Shown: positions 1 to 11,441 of the stretch, in pieces
Numbering within the stretch: position 1 is the first letter of the stretch
Layout of the letters: each line of letters opens with the position of its first letter
NCBI RefSeq assembly: GCF_958295425.1
Contig: NC_081134.1
Span: 2,591,840-2,655,839, forward strand
Length of the DNA stretch: 64,000 nt
Direction of reading: 5' to 3'
DNA from: Solea solea
Taxonomy: Eukaryota; Chordata; Actinopteri; Pleuronectiformes; Soleidae
Program-made: the position numbers and the translations under genes
Notes under the pieces: generated by a model
Told to the model about the DNA's origin: nothing
The model's input: the letters and a program-made list of their open reading frames with translations, nothing else
The model's database searches: none

Positions 1-599
1 ATGGACAGATTTGTAAGTTAAATGTGCTGCTTGGCCAGTTTTAATTGTAAACCTTGGATCTTATTCCCTGGATCTTCGCGTTCCGTTCAGACTTGAATAC
101 CTACAGTTTTCATCTTCCATTACATTGTGTCCAGACATGAACTTTCAAGACACTCATCTTCTTCTGATCTGGGGCAGGTACAGGATGAGAGAGGGCACAG
201 AGCCGACTTCTATAGATTGTGATTAAATCAGATGGAACAGATGTCTGTGAGGAAGGACGAGAAGGACAGAGGGGGAAAGTGGAAAACTGCATTATGCATC
301 ATGGATCATCTGCCCGCGTGGCTTGGTTTCTGAATTTGTGTCAAGGTGCCACTCCTGCTTCACACTCGGTAGTGATGGGCCTGTTTCCATGGCAGCAACA
401 AATCAACTCATTAGCAAATATTGCTCTTGGCCGAGACAGAGAGCGCGAGCCGGCGCAGACTTTGACGTACGGCGGACATGAAATAATAGGTTTTACCGTT
501 GACAGAGAGAGTGCAGGGGTGAAAAGATCATGTTAGACATCTGCATATGAAGCTATTTGTATTCACTGGAGATTGAACAGTGGTCAGCACTTCGAGGCC
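1..599. other. Intergenic, nothing recognised
   Basis: A 105-codon frame (219-536 plus) and a 60-codon frame on the other strand show no domain or plausible splice context. No repeat is recognised. Confidence 0.5.
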
Positions 600-1425
600 A
601 ATGCTTCCCAAAGTGTGGTTTGTGGCCCACTGGTGGGCGTCAGACTGGGCTATTAAAAATATTGTTTAATTTTGTAATGGTATAATTATTAACATAGAAT
701 ATTAATACAAACATCATTTCTCTTTTCATTTAGTTCACGTTTTAATCTTAGGGGTTGTCTTATCTCCACGATAAATCAACATTCATATTGAGATTATAAA
801 GGCTTATGGTCATTCCTTTATAACTGGTACAACACATTTTTATTTCAGGGTTATCTGTTTAATGTTGAGCTGCATTCTCTGCTAATACTGTATATTTTGT
901 CTGGGTGTGATATGTTGGTGCAAGTTTGGGACTTTTCTGGCTTTTTGTAAATCAAAGCATTTATTTGAGAATTAGATGAGATTATGAGACTTAGATTTTG
1001 GAATAATAACCAAGATAATAATAATAATAAGTTTTAATATCAGAGCACTATGCAGGCTGGTTGTGTATGGAAGCCCATTTCCGCCACTTGATGAAAAAAG
1101 ATTATGAGATACTAAGTCAAAATGATGAGATAAAAAAGTCGAAATAATTTCTCATAATTATGACTTTCTATCTCATAATTTTGACTTTTTATCTCATAAT
1201 TTTGACTTACTTAGAAGATATTTTTATTATCAAGTCTTATCTTTCTCTTCTTTTTTTTTTCTGGCGTAAATGGGCTTCCATAGGTTGTGTCTAATTTCAC
1301 TGAAAATTTAAAGTGTTCAAATTTATAGCTGTGAGGCAACAGTGCTTCCCGCTACTCAACCGTGTGGCCCAAACGTTTCCCTTGCCATTAGTTTACGACA
1401 CTTTGTTTCTAAAGTTTGGGAAACA
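600..1425. mobile_element. Possible hAT-like non-autonomous element
   Basis: The left end reads GTTTGTGGCCCACTGGTGGG after TGCTTCCCAAAGTG, a style typical of hAT ends in fish. The right end TTTGGGAAACACTT is an imperfect inverse of the left TGCTTCCCAAA. A separate inverted-repeat element (1066-1282) sits inside. No transposase remains and no clear target duplication is seen. Confidence 0.35.
1066..1282. mobile_element. Fold-back MITE with near-perfect terminal repeats
   Basis: The ends TATGGAAGCCCATTTCCGCC and GGCGTAAATGGGCTTCCATA are inverted repeats (one mismatch in 20). The flanks carry the direct repeat GGTTGTGT (1059-1066 and 1283-1290; 7 or 8 bp depending on the exact boundary). Inside, a 21-bp unit starting TCTCATAATTTTGAC is repeated three times (1150-1210), and the left arm carries its inverse, so the element can fold into a long hairpin. 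Confidence 0.8.
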
Positions 1426-1487
1426 CTTGAATACTTTATTTATTATTAATTCATACTGATCATCTTTCCACGCTTTCCAACATTGCA

Positions 1488-1640
1488 CAAGACAAAGTTG
1501 TTTTCCCCACAAACAAAAGAATGCAGAGGACAGAGAACAGATAGACTCCAGATGTTCACATCCTCCTGCTGAGAGATACAAATGAATGGATGTTGCATTT
1601 GGAAAATATGGTGCTGTTCAAACACAACCAAGATAGTCAA
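1488..1640 (+). repeat. Unnamed dispersed repeat, pair 1, copy 1
   Basis: This segment aligns with 3135-3285. Shared blocks are GTTTTCCCC then AACAAA, AATGCAGAGGACAGAGAAC, TCCAGATGTTC, CTGCTGAG and GTGCTGTTCAAACA. Open frames on the minus strand are products of the repeat. The family is not recognised. Confidence 0.7.
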
Positions 1641-2994
1641 CAATGCTGAGTCTGTAATGAAAGATAATAAGCAATAATGGCCTTTGACTACAGAGGCAGC
1701 ACTCAGTTAGATAAGATTTCATGACCGTTGATAGTAGTTCACACTATGTCCTGCCTGTTGTTACCATTCTATCATCCATATAATATGAATTACAACATAT
1801 GTTCTGTGTTTGTGACCAAAATTATATTTTCCATGAAGTAAAACATGGATATCAATATCACTTTGGTGCTTTTAGGTGGGGTTTAAGTATCCAGAGTTCA
1901 CCGAGTTCACCCAGTGTGTACTCTAACCTTCAAAACTTCCACTCCAACAAACCAGAAACATCTAAATTACATTGCGCTTTGTCTTCTTCTTTTTCATCTA
2001 CAGACATGATGGACTGCTTGCACGACCTTCCACTCCTTCAGTGACCGCGTGACGTGGGAACCGGCGGTGACTCTTCTATTCAACAGGTGATCACAGCTCG
2101 GCAAACAACATCAAACCATAACAGCGAGTGGCAGAAGTGTCTTTCAGCCTCTAAATCACATTTGGTTTTTGTGCAAACATGAAAAGAACTCTGCCCCGGC
2201 AGTGTGATCCCACTAATGGAAAATGGTGTGTAATCGAGAAGAGAGCTGGGTGAGCTAATGAAAAGGGTGGCGGAGGTGACATTTCCAGAGTGACGTCTGA
2301 AGTGGGATGACATTTACAGAGAAGCCCCAAAGACAGTCTCCTCAAATGGAACTCTGTATATTAGACAGGAGCAGCACCACAGACAGTGAAGCTGATTTCA
2401 ACATGACTCAGTAGCTATCATTTTTGTCTCCAGGTAGTATCATTGGGCCGTGTAGTGTTTCGTGTCGGACACTGGCCTTTTGGAGGAAAAAAAACTGACC
2501 TTCAGTGTTCAAAATATCAAAGTTTAATGAGATTATTTCAAGAAAACGGCTTATGACTGATTTGTAAATCTATAATTGCCAGTGAAGTTTGTTCCTACAT
2601 GGAGAGAAAACTTCACTGGACCCCGAAGTTAGTTTAGTGTGTGACCCACACTGTATGTTTTCAATTGGTAAATAGAAAACTGTAAAACAAACTCCGTAAG
2701 CTCTAACTTCATGGTTGAGATAAGCCCACAACGTGACCTGAAAACTTCAACTGTTTTTTTACCATCTTCTGTTACTGTTGGCCTCACACAGACAGTATAT
2801 AACACCAATATACAGTATATATATTAATAATAGAAGTGTGCCCCTCCCAGTCAAGCTCCGCCTATTAGTTTGCTATTTAGTTGTAGTTGTAGCATTGTTC
2901 TCTTCTTCTTCTTCTATGGTAGGAATGTGTCCTATGCCCTGCGTCCAGACTTGTACCGTTACCCAGTGGCAGAAGTATACCACATAACTGTATA
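1641..2994. other. Intergenic, nothing recognised
   Basis: Only short frames without recognisable domains on both strands (1799-2044, 2080-2345). No repeat recognised. Confidence 0.5.
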
Positions 2995-3065
2995 TCTTCA
3001 CTTGGTCTTAGTACCTGAAAGTCATGGTCTTGTCTCAGTGCATGTGGTCTTGACGACAACACCAG
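2995..3065 (+). repeat. Fragment of GGTCTTG-type dispersed repeat
   Basis: Contains CATGGTCTTGTCTCAGTG and GTGGTCTTGACGACAACACC, matching the better preserved copy at 41690-41822. Confidence 0.6.
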
Positions 3066-3134
3066 TCCAGGCAGTTGTTGGAAAAATCTGGTCTACTTCT
3101 AATTTAGCAGAAATATGTTACCAAGTGAAACATG

Positions 3135-3285
3135 ACGGGAGTCGTTTTTCCCCCCGAAACAAAGAAAAATGCAGAGAATGGAGAACCGATTCCAGATGTT
3201 CGATTCCTACTGCTGAGTTATGCAAATAAGTGGAAGCTGGGTTTGGAGAAGGAGTGCTGTTCAAACAGGATACACCCGAGATGGA
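3135..3285 (+). repeat. Unnamed dispersed repeat, pair 1, copy 2
   Basis: Partner of 1488-1640, in the same orientation: GTTTTTCCCCCCGAAACAAA, AATGCAGAGAATGGAGAAC, TTCCAGATGTTCG, ACTGCTGAG, GTGCTGTTCAAACAGG. It directly follows a fragment of the GGTCTTG repeat (2995-3065). Confidence 0.7.
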
Positions 3286-3615
3286 AGAAAACAAGAAAAT
3301 GAATTCCATGTGTCCTAATTAATGGTATAATATCAGGCACAAAGCCTGTCTCATCTACTACAAGGCATGTGATGTTCTATTCCGAGTTCATGTATGTATG
3401 TTGAGGTCGTGAATTCTAAGATACTGAAACACATGCTCACGTCGGAAAGGTCACACACCTTTATCTTCTCCCTCGGCGAGAGTTCTGTACTCGGAATCCT
3501 TTACCTGTCAAAAGCTTGACATTTTTACGACATCAAAACAGAATACTCTCGCAGTTATCTAATGGTTTTAAGTCCTAACCCACTCATAAGGTCACGCCAA
3601 GAACGGCACACACTG

Positions 3616-3645
3616 GGGAAACTTTGGGAAACCTTGGGAAACTTT
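3616..3645 (+). repeat. Three-fold 10-bp tandem GGGAAACTTT
   Basis: GGGAAACTTT, GGGAAACCTT and GGGAAACTTT follow head to tail. A related GGGAAACTGGG occurs at about 3858. Confidence 0.9.
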
Positions 3646-3696
3646 GGCCTGACGTTTGGCGCAAATGCATCAAATGCAGCTAAAATAGCGCTGAAT

Positions 3697-3731
3697 CGTC
3701 GTCTTCTCACAGATGATGTGAGAAGACGACG
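3697..3731. repeat. Perfect 15-bp hairpin with 5-nt loop
   Basis: CGTCGTCTTCTCACA (3697-3711) and its exact inverse complement TGTGAGAAGACGACG (3717-3731) flank the loop GATGA. It sits in a region open on both strands (3562-3882 plus, 3555-3803 minus) whose peptides I do not recognise. Confidence 0.95.
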
Positions 3732-4189
3732 CGTCCGCAGAGAGAGAATCGGGTCAGTCAGAGACGCAGATGAAGGAAGCAAACACTTCCCTGGCTGCCA
3801 CATGGGGGACTTAATCAGGACAGCTTTGAGGGACTGTGGTCAACCCCAGGAGAACTCTGGGAAACTGGGTTTGAACCTTTGATGTCCCTGCCAGTGGACT
3901 ATCTCTCTGAATGTTTTCCTTGGCAATAAATGTGCTGATCGGCATGTAATGACACTAGCCTGTTAGAAGGGTACATAGCAGATGTTTTTTTGGTTATTCT
4001 TTATTTGCTTCAGGGTCATTTCGAGTGCAGGCCAAGAGAACAAATGAAATATACTAAATGTGAGCTTTACTGTATCTGTGCTCATCACATTAATAGTTGT
4101 GTTTTTGTTTGTACTGTCAAAATTACCACATACAAATATCACAGTGTGGTAAATGTTACATGTACAAACATATCTGTCATGACTCTATA

Positions 4190-4290
4190 GCCAGGTTTCC
4201 ATCATGGTACGGTTGGGTTTGGTACAGTATTGGTGTATTTCCACCGGCTCTACTCGCTTCGGCACGGCACCGCTCTGTCCTAGCATCTTC
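4190..4290 (+). mobile_element. End fragment of GTTTCCA..GGTAC element
   Basis: Reads GGTTTCCATCATGGTACGGT then TGGGTTTGGTACAG, matching the inverted right end of the element at 10443-10797 (minus strand: GTTTCCAACATGGTACGGTT). The rest of the element is not recognisable. Confidence 0.6.
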
Positions 4291-4619
4291 CTCATAAAAC
4301 ATAAACATCATCAGCAAACCTTCAGGTAATTGTTGATTTCTGGTGAAAGATAATCAGTTTTAAATCCAGCAGATCCATGAGAGCTTCAGCGACAGTCTGT
4401 TAGTATGTGCTGTTTCCCGCTTGCACACAGACAGAGATTTGTTTTGTGTAAAGACAGATGGAGGCCAAAGCAACATTGTCCTGGTAAACAAGTTGGAGAG
4501 TATGACTGAAAACGAGTTTCAGAGACTCAAAAGAACCTGGTTGTTCAGCCGTTTGTTGGAATAAATCTTTCTTGTCTCGTCACACGCTTTTAAACAACTG
4601 AGTGAGCCAGTCATGAAAT

Positions 4620-4760
4620 TGAAGTCCCCTACTGTACATTTCATTCAGCTTTTGTTGTCTTTTAATTCTGTAATGTAGTGTTTTGTTTGTGCTGCTGACT
4701 GTTGTTGCCGGGTCAGAAAATGTTTTTCCTGGTTAAATAAAGGTTAAATAAATAATTGAT
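4620..4760 (+). mobile_element. Truncated LINE 3' tail
   Basis: The segment ends TTCCTGGTTAAATAAAGG followed by TTAAATAAATAA, the typical 3' end of a fish LINE, preceded by a gapped TGTTGTTGCCGGG stretch. No coding part remains. The assignment is from memory of the tail type. Confidence 0.5.
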
Positions 4761-4974
4761 AGAATGGTGGAGACACATGTTTGAGACTGTCCAGATTTAT
4801 GGTACAAGCACGTCTTCATGCCTCGTCATTACATTTCATTTTTAAGACGACAGCTGCAGTTTTTTCAAATAAAGGACAATTTAAGCGAAGAGGGAAAGCT
4901 GTTAAAGTTACAAAGTCTGTGTATGATTGACGTTGGGTGGACACCAATCTGAGCTGGTGCTGTTTGTTTTACGG

Positions 4975-5165
4975 CATGTTCACACCAGCCTTGTTAAGTT
5001 CACTTAAACCAAACTCTGGAGGGTTTATTTCCCTGGTGCAGTTCATATGGGTTAGTCTGCTGATGGGAGCTGGACTCTGGTCTGGTGTCTTGTGTCCCGC
5101 TTGCAAGTGAACTCCATCTGCACCAGTCACAGGAAACGCAGCATTCACTCGTCACTAACACCATG
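4975..5165. mobile_element. Relic of a common teleost DNA repeat
   Basis: The phrases GTTCACACCAGCC, AAACCAAACTCTGG and GGACTCTGGTCTGGTG match from memory the start of a widespread teleost element containing many degenerate ACCAAACTCTGGT motifs. The far end is not seen. Confidence 0.45.
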
Positions 5166-6531
5166 AATGTCAGGGGATATTTAAACGTCTCTCCTTTTGA
5201 ATATTGTCCATATTTTAGAACGTCTTTCATGTAAATTTGATTAGTGATCAGCATGTTGCTTTCAGTGCATTTAGTGCCACAAAAACATGAAGTGCACGGT
5301 GTGTTTTCCCCCGTAAATTAATAAGGAAATGATATGGTAATGACTTTATAATTATTACCAGTGTTTTTCCTTTATTTAGTTGCAAAATAATCATTATGCT
5401 CAAAGTGATGGTTGGAGCCCTGTGGTGTATTTTGTGCTCGTAATGTATTCCGTGACATGAAGTGTATATTTTCTATTGTAGGCACATTGTGAGCATGAAA
5501 TGAAGCGTGAGGCATTTAGTGCTCCATATTAAAGCAATGTGACTTCCATCTGAGCAGGGAAATAATCACTTTCCAGGAAAGAAAACCAAAGTAATGAAGA
5601 GATTTGCACATACTGTTCTCTTTAACGGCAATCATCAGCACGTGTTCAAACAAAGTCATTATGAGTGTTTCCCTGACACGTTATACTGCATGTTCTTCTC
5701 TTGCAGGACCTTGCAGGAAATACAATTAATAATGCCCAAAAGTCAATAACTTTAGTTTTTTTCTTAATGAAGATTATACAGTATGCAGTATATAATGATA
5801 CAAAGTAATTATATGCTGAATAATATAATATCGTTTGCTTCTTGAAAACCAGAATGTGATCCTGAAGTTAGTTCTTAAAGGCAAAGCGAGGCGGATTTAT
5901 CTGTGAGGCACATTATCATGCACACAGGTCAGTTAGTGCACTTCATTCCAAAGCCACTGAATAATTAGCTGTAAGCAGGTTTCAATTGGCTTAGATTCTG
6001 TTTTAATTCAACAACAGTCAAACTTAAAATACAGCTTCTAAAACGGACACATCAATAAACTGCTAGATATTGTTCAGTACATATTTATCATAGCCATCAA
6101 AGATATCAAAGTGTCCATGGTAGCTTTTATCTAAAGGGCCACAAAGCCACGTTCCTTTCCCTGCGAGAATATTTTAATCTAATCAAAGGCTTAATGCCAA
6201 CAGTAAACTATTTCAACTGTTCATGAATTACGTTGTAACAAGTGTCAAATCTTGCATCAACCACACGACCTAACCCTGAACTAAAAGTAACTTTAGTTCA
6301 GAGTAGAGAAACTGTGTAGAAATACACATTATAAAATGGTAAATATCTCATTAATGTGCAGGAACTGAGGGCAACAGAGTAGCTAAAGCCAGATGTAAGA
6401 TAAGATCGTTCTCCATTAGTCCCATAATAAGGATATTTCTGATCTAACAGAAAAAAATTTAAAAGGCAATAAATAGTTATAAATGGGAAAAAAATCACTG
6501 TGTAATCACTGCAGAGGATTCCACATGAGAC

Positions 6532-6534
<3 letters not shown>
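5166..6534. other. Intergenic AT-rich stretch
   Basis: AT-rich, with no open frame of note except one ending in the AT microsatellite. No repeat recognised. Confidence 0.5.
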
Positions 6535-6576
<42 letters not shown>

Positions 6577-6590
6577 TATGTATGTATACA
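6535..6590. repeat. (AT)n microsatellite
   Basis: AT/TA repeats with TATGTATGTAT variants at the end. Confidence 0.95.
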
Positions 6591-7433
6591 CATAAATACA
6601 TTAATAATAAATATATATATATATTATTAATGTTATAATTTCAACGTTACTGGATCAACATGATGATTGTATGCAGTTTTGATTGTATAGTCGAACAGCA
6701 GCAGGAAGTCGGATGCGTTTTACTTCATTTTTCCTCTTAAAAAGTTGCCACTGAAATCCATGTTATTACATTATAGTGGAGATTAACATGTAACTCGTCG
6801 TCCGTGTTTGGAGCTGCTTCCTTCCTTTGAGATGTGATAAGGAAACACAGGCTCATGCAGGAACTGGTAACGTAATAACTGCACATAATGTAATAAACAT
6901 GTTGGGCAAAAACAGCAAAAACATAATGACCTTTTGTGTCTCATCATGATGTGACGTCTTCTCTCATTCAACATGTCGCTGCATGTCTACATACATACAT
7001 ATGAATGTGATAGTATTTGGGAGGAAATGAGGATAATACTAATTTCCTGCTCGTGAACGTCGTTAGGTTTAGCACAATAAAAAAAACACCTCCCACTTCT
7101 TCACCGTCTGCCCCGCTTTCAAACCTCCTTGTGTCTCCAGCCCTTTTGAAGTCTGACAAACAACACTCAGTAATTCAGGGAGTGCTCCTCCTCCTCCTCA
7201 AAGTTACTCTGATAAATTCTTAATATCCTCTCTGTTTATCTCCAACAGTTGTTGTGCAGACTATTTTTTGCTTGCAGGTGCATTTTTAGACACATTGTGC
7301 TACAGAATCTACGCTGTCAGTGAGGATTACTGTGTTTTACGGTGTAGGTTCCCCCTGGGATGTCATTACTTTAAACCCTCGTGCAATCCATCAATTTCTA
7401 ATTAACATTTGCATACTAGATTGTTGTGCTAGG

Positions 7434-7436
<3 letters not shown>

Positions 7437-7480
<44 letters not shown>
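7437..7480. repeat. (TG)n microsatellite
   Basis: About 22 uninterrupted TG units. Confidence 0.95.
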
Positions 7481-7481
<1 letters not shown>

Positions 7482-7652
7482 CACATACATTTATGCTAAT
7501 TAATTGAAATCAAATGAGCCTGGAGCTTAATATGGGGCGGAGCAATGGAATGCTTCAACACCCAGTGGGAGGGTCCAACAGTCTGTCGACCTGATCTAAC
7601 ATGTGGATGAAGTCTGTGGTGGAGGATGATTTGTTTGTGTGACTCATTAGAT

Positions 7653-7707
7653 GTATATATATATATATATACTGTATAGTATATATATATATATACTGTA
7701 TAGTATG
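7653..7707. repeat. Tandem AT tract with ACTGTATAGT junctions
   Basis: Two copies of an AT run each ending in ATACTGTATAGT, so this is a small tandem duplication of about 25 bp. Confidence 0.9.
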
Positions 7708-7954
7708 TATTCTTTTTTTCAATTAGCATTCATGCATCAAACCATGAGTTTTCATTAAAATCCAATCAACGTTGTCCAGCTGATAAACGGACTGAGGCTG
7801 ATAATAATCCACAGTCTCTTACTTCAGTTTCATCTTGAGACACTTGTCCACCACTGCAGCGAGATAATGTGACAGATATGTTTTTTTTTTAATTAAATGA
7901 GACGACTTTTAGTATCTGTATCATTCTGAGCTTGTCATTAGCAGCAGTTACAGG

Positions 7955-8165
7955 ACTGTAAGTGTGTGTGTGTGTACGTGTACTTGGATTTATAGGTCCA
8001 TAAAAACATACAAACCTATCTTTGTGAGGACATTTTGACCATGTGGAGGTATTTTATTTGGGCCCCACAACTTTAAAGGGCTTTTTCAGGGTTAGGGTTA
8101 GACACTTACAGTAGTGCTAGGGAATGCATTACGTCTATAACGTGTCTTCACTAAGATATAGAAAC
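7955..8165 (+). repeat. (TG)n-linked repeat with TTAGGG motifs
   Basis: A TG tract leads into TGTGAGGACATTTTGACC, CAGGGTTAGGGTTAGACA and GGGAATGCATTACGTC. The same order of motifs marks a common teleost repeat. Related pieces occur at 23335-23405 and 47023-47305 (minus orientation). Confidence 0.6.
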
Positions 8166-8628
8166 AAGTGTGTGTACTAGGAGGAGACGATGAGACAAAG
8201 GTCTGTTGAAGCGTTTGCAGTGAGACAGATAATACATTTCCACTTTGTATGCAGATGTAGAATATAGAATGTAGAATGTAGAATGCAAGCAAGTTTAGTC
8301 AAGAACTGCACTCAAGGCATCAAAGTCTGATGCTGGTTGACTTCATGAGGTCATGGATTATGAAAAACAACAGCAGTGTAGCGTCTCGCAGCAGTGAACC
8401 ATCAGGTTATTTTGTAGCTGCTGTATAAACGGTCAACAGTCGACACAGTGAGAGTGTGATCACACGTATAACTCACTTCCTTTGGTGTGCGATTTTACAT
8501 GTTGTGTTACATTTCGTTCTTTATTTTCGTACACAGTCCAAATATGAGACAAGAACATCGTCTGAAGTGGAGCGAGATTAACGGTGATTCTTACTCGTAG
8601 CTGACGCTGATGAATGCTGTAGGACAAA

Positions 8629-8987
8629 CGTTTTATACCGAGCACCACCTGAGAAAGTAACACCATTTTCACCAAGGTTAAAATACAGCCGTGTAAATAG
8701 GTCAAGCTGTTGGCGACAGACTTTTCACAGGAGACCGATTTAATCCCAATATGATAATTTGCTCTCTCCTCATCCTCCTCTTCCTCACATATACTTCACA
8801 CACCGGTATAGTGATATTAGATTAAGATATAGTGGTGACTTTAGTTATTATTACTTATTTATTTGTTATTTGCTTCATTTTCTATGAACTCTGGTCAGAA
8901 TTCCTCAGCTCCCCTCTGATCACATGCCCTGGTTTATAGAAGCTTGTGTACCACTGGTGGTAAACATACCACAGTTTGAGAACCATG
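8629..8987 (-). mobile_element. hAT-like MITE family 1, copy 1
   Basis: On the minus strand the end reads CATGGTTCTCAAACTGTGGT then ACCACTGGTGG, a hAT-type terminus. The core contains CATCCTCCTCTTCCTCACAT and ACTTCACACACCGG (plus strand), shared with the copies at 17.9, 24.9 and 41.4 kb. The other end CGTTTTATACCGAGCACCACC matches the 3' end of the 17.9-kb copy inverted. This is the longest copy. Confidence 0.8.
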
Positions 8988-10442
8988 TCTCTAAGACACC
9001 CCAAACTCTCTGTTACAAAGGGTCTTACTATTCTATGTAATTAAAGCTGCACAAATCAGTGTTATATTAAAAAGGAGAGTAACTTGGTTGTGAAATTCCC
9101 ACTTTCTTTCCAGTTGTTGCCAAGAAGTGACAATCCTCTGTCATGTGTAGCTCCGCCCTTCGAGCCAGACCCCTGTGACTGTGCTCTGTCATGGAAACGA
9201 GGCATTTGGGTCCATGTGGTCCCTGGTTGCCACAGTCCCTTGGCACATCCTTGCAAATAAAGCCCACAGATAGCTCGTAATATTCCTGACAATAACATAA
9301 ATCACACGCTAAGCATTCTTTTATATGATCACCAGCGCTCACAAATGATATGATGTTTCCTGGCAACAGCCAGTAACATAATATTTGACATGATGAGTCC
9401 AGAGTCGTACTGAACCCTGTGCTGTTAAATACCATCAATCACTTTCACAAGTCAAGGGTCAAGATAATAACATTATTATTACACCATTATTGTCAGCTCA
9501 CGGTGTTTGAGGTCACATTAAATGAGCATAATAAATTCACAAGAATACTCCAGGTGACAGTGGTGCATGGGTACTTACACTATCCCTTTGTTTTAATGCT
9601 ACTGAGGCTTGAGGTTCGAGGGCAGCAGGACCTTCTTTATAGTAACGCTCCTAAAAATGATTCACCCCCTTGTACTGTGATGAATCTGCTCTCCCTTTGG
9701 AATGAAATTACATGTTGTGTGTCAAGCGGAGGCAAAGTAATACGCTCTGATTATCAAGCAATGCAGCGAATCTTCAACTATCTCTAAGGAATGCTAATCA
9801 CCCCGCTATTGGATTTTTTCAGTGACGCCTGCCATTAATCCTCGCCGTAGTCTGGTGTGATGGAACTGCAGCACTCTTTTGAACGTAATTAACTCCCATG
9901 ATCGCTTTTGAACCTCGCCGCATTGAGTGCTGTGATCGAGAGAAATTACACTGGGCTGTTGCAAGAGTGTTTAATGGACCCACCAGTGTCAATTAATGAA
10001 TAGAGGCTTTTCACTCGGCTTTCTTTTCATGTCCACTACTCCAGGTTTTATTAAAATGCACTTATCCCAAGCCACTGCCTCTTTTTTTTTTTTTTCCAAG
10101 GCTTTACAATAACCCACGTCCTGTTGCAGTTGTAGCCTGAGGGTGCCAGACCTCCATCACTGTGGCTTTAGACACAACTCTGCCTCCAGTTTGACTTTGA
10201 TGCTGCAGGCAAGGATTTGATGGAGGAAAACAAAAAACACAGTTCAATCAAGTGAGATCACTTCCAGCGCGGAACAAACAAGAATGTGGAGAAATACCTG
10301 GACAATATTTCCCTAGTCTAGTTTCAGTGATAAAGTAACTGTAGGTCAGTGTTACATCCTAACTCTAACCCCTCATTTTGCTGTTTATCTCTAATGATGG
10401 ACGGGATTTTTATAATCTTATACTTCATCTAGATTATTAAAC
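8988..10442. other. Intergenic, repeat-poor
   Basis: Frames of 123 codons (9067-9438 minus) and 122 codons (9419-9787 plus) lack recognisable domains. The part 9790-10020 is repeat-poor with homeodomain-like AATTAA/TTAATGAAT words and is a candidate conserved noncoding stretch. Confidence 0.4.
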
Positions 10443-10797
10443 TGTGTTTCCAGTAAGCGGTACTATTCTTGATGAATAGTACCAAAATAACTGGCCCCAA
10501 CTGTTCCATTTTTGGCACCGTTTCCTTGTCGTACCAAGGACAGCAAGACCGGATCCACCCAAGACAGTTAGCTGATTGATTGGGCAATAGAAAAGTGCCA
10601 CTCCCTTGCGACTGGTGTTTCTCGTACAAAGCTTCACGTCCTGTTGACACAAATAGCCCCAAACTGAGCTGCTGGATGTCTGTTGTTGTTTGTTGTCGTC
10701 GCACAATGCGGTATCACACTGATGCGGTCATCGGGTACCATGCACATCCTGTCCTCCTTTACTGTTCCAAACCGAACCGTACCATGTTGGAAACGGC
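10443..10797. mobile_element. Non-autonomous DNA element with GTTTCCA..GGTAC ends
   Basis: The left end GTTTCCAGTAAGCGGTAC and the inverse of the right end GTTTCCAACATGGTACGG are imperfect terminal inverted repeats. A second inner copy of the motif is near 10530 (CCGTTTCCTTGTCGTACC). The overlapping open frames on both strands (10429-10706 minus, 10580-10861 plus) are by-products. Confidence 0.6.
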
Positions 10798-10861
10798 ATT
10801 TCTCTGTAAAGAAAAATCATTTGACTTGGTAGACTTGGACAGGAAGCTTAGTCTCACTTAG

Positions 10862-11396
10862 TCTTGACATTTGTACTTGATCGTTATCTTGCATTCTTGA
10901 CAGCCGGTTTGCCGACATCCTTCGATGGACAGACTTCGATTATAGGTTCACTCGAGCTAATTATCATACCGAGGTTAACGAATGGACCTGTTGTCAGGCA
11001 GCTTCATTCTGTGTATCGCTTCTTCCCCTTACTCCAATAACACACCTCTATGAATTAGATGCTTTGATATTAATACACATTTATCTTCATTTACTGGGCA
11101 GACAGTTTTATACAAGGTGACTTAAATATATCAAAAGCAGTCAAATCCAGTCCGACAGGCATCAAGGATACTAGTACAATCCAGTTTGCAGGCACTTGGG
11201 AATTCAACAATTCAAAAATGGTTTTGCAGGTTCACCGGTTTTGAATCTTTATAGTCACATAGGGAAGACAGTGAAGAAAAATATGAATATAAAATATTAG
11301 AAGCACTAAAATCCCACACAAAGAGGCACATCCTGGATGTCTATTGTATAAGTGGGTCACATGAAATGGAAGCTATTGAAAAAGGAGGTAGGTATT

Positions 11397-11441
<45 letters not shown>

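Noticed and set aside
1..18. ATGGACAGATTT followed by GTAAGT, like the end of an exon
   Set aside because: Only 12 bases precede the donor-like motif and nothing upstream can be seen; donor-like words are common by chance.
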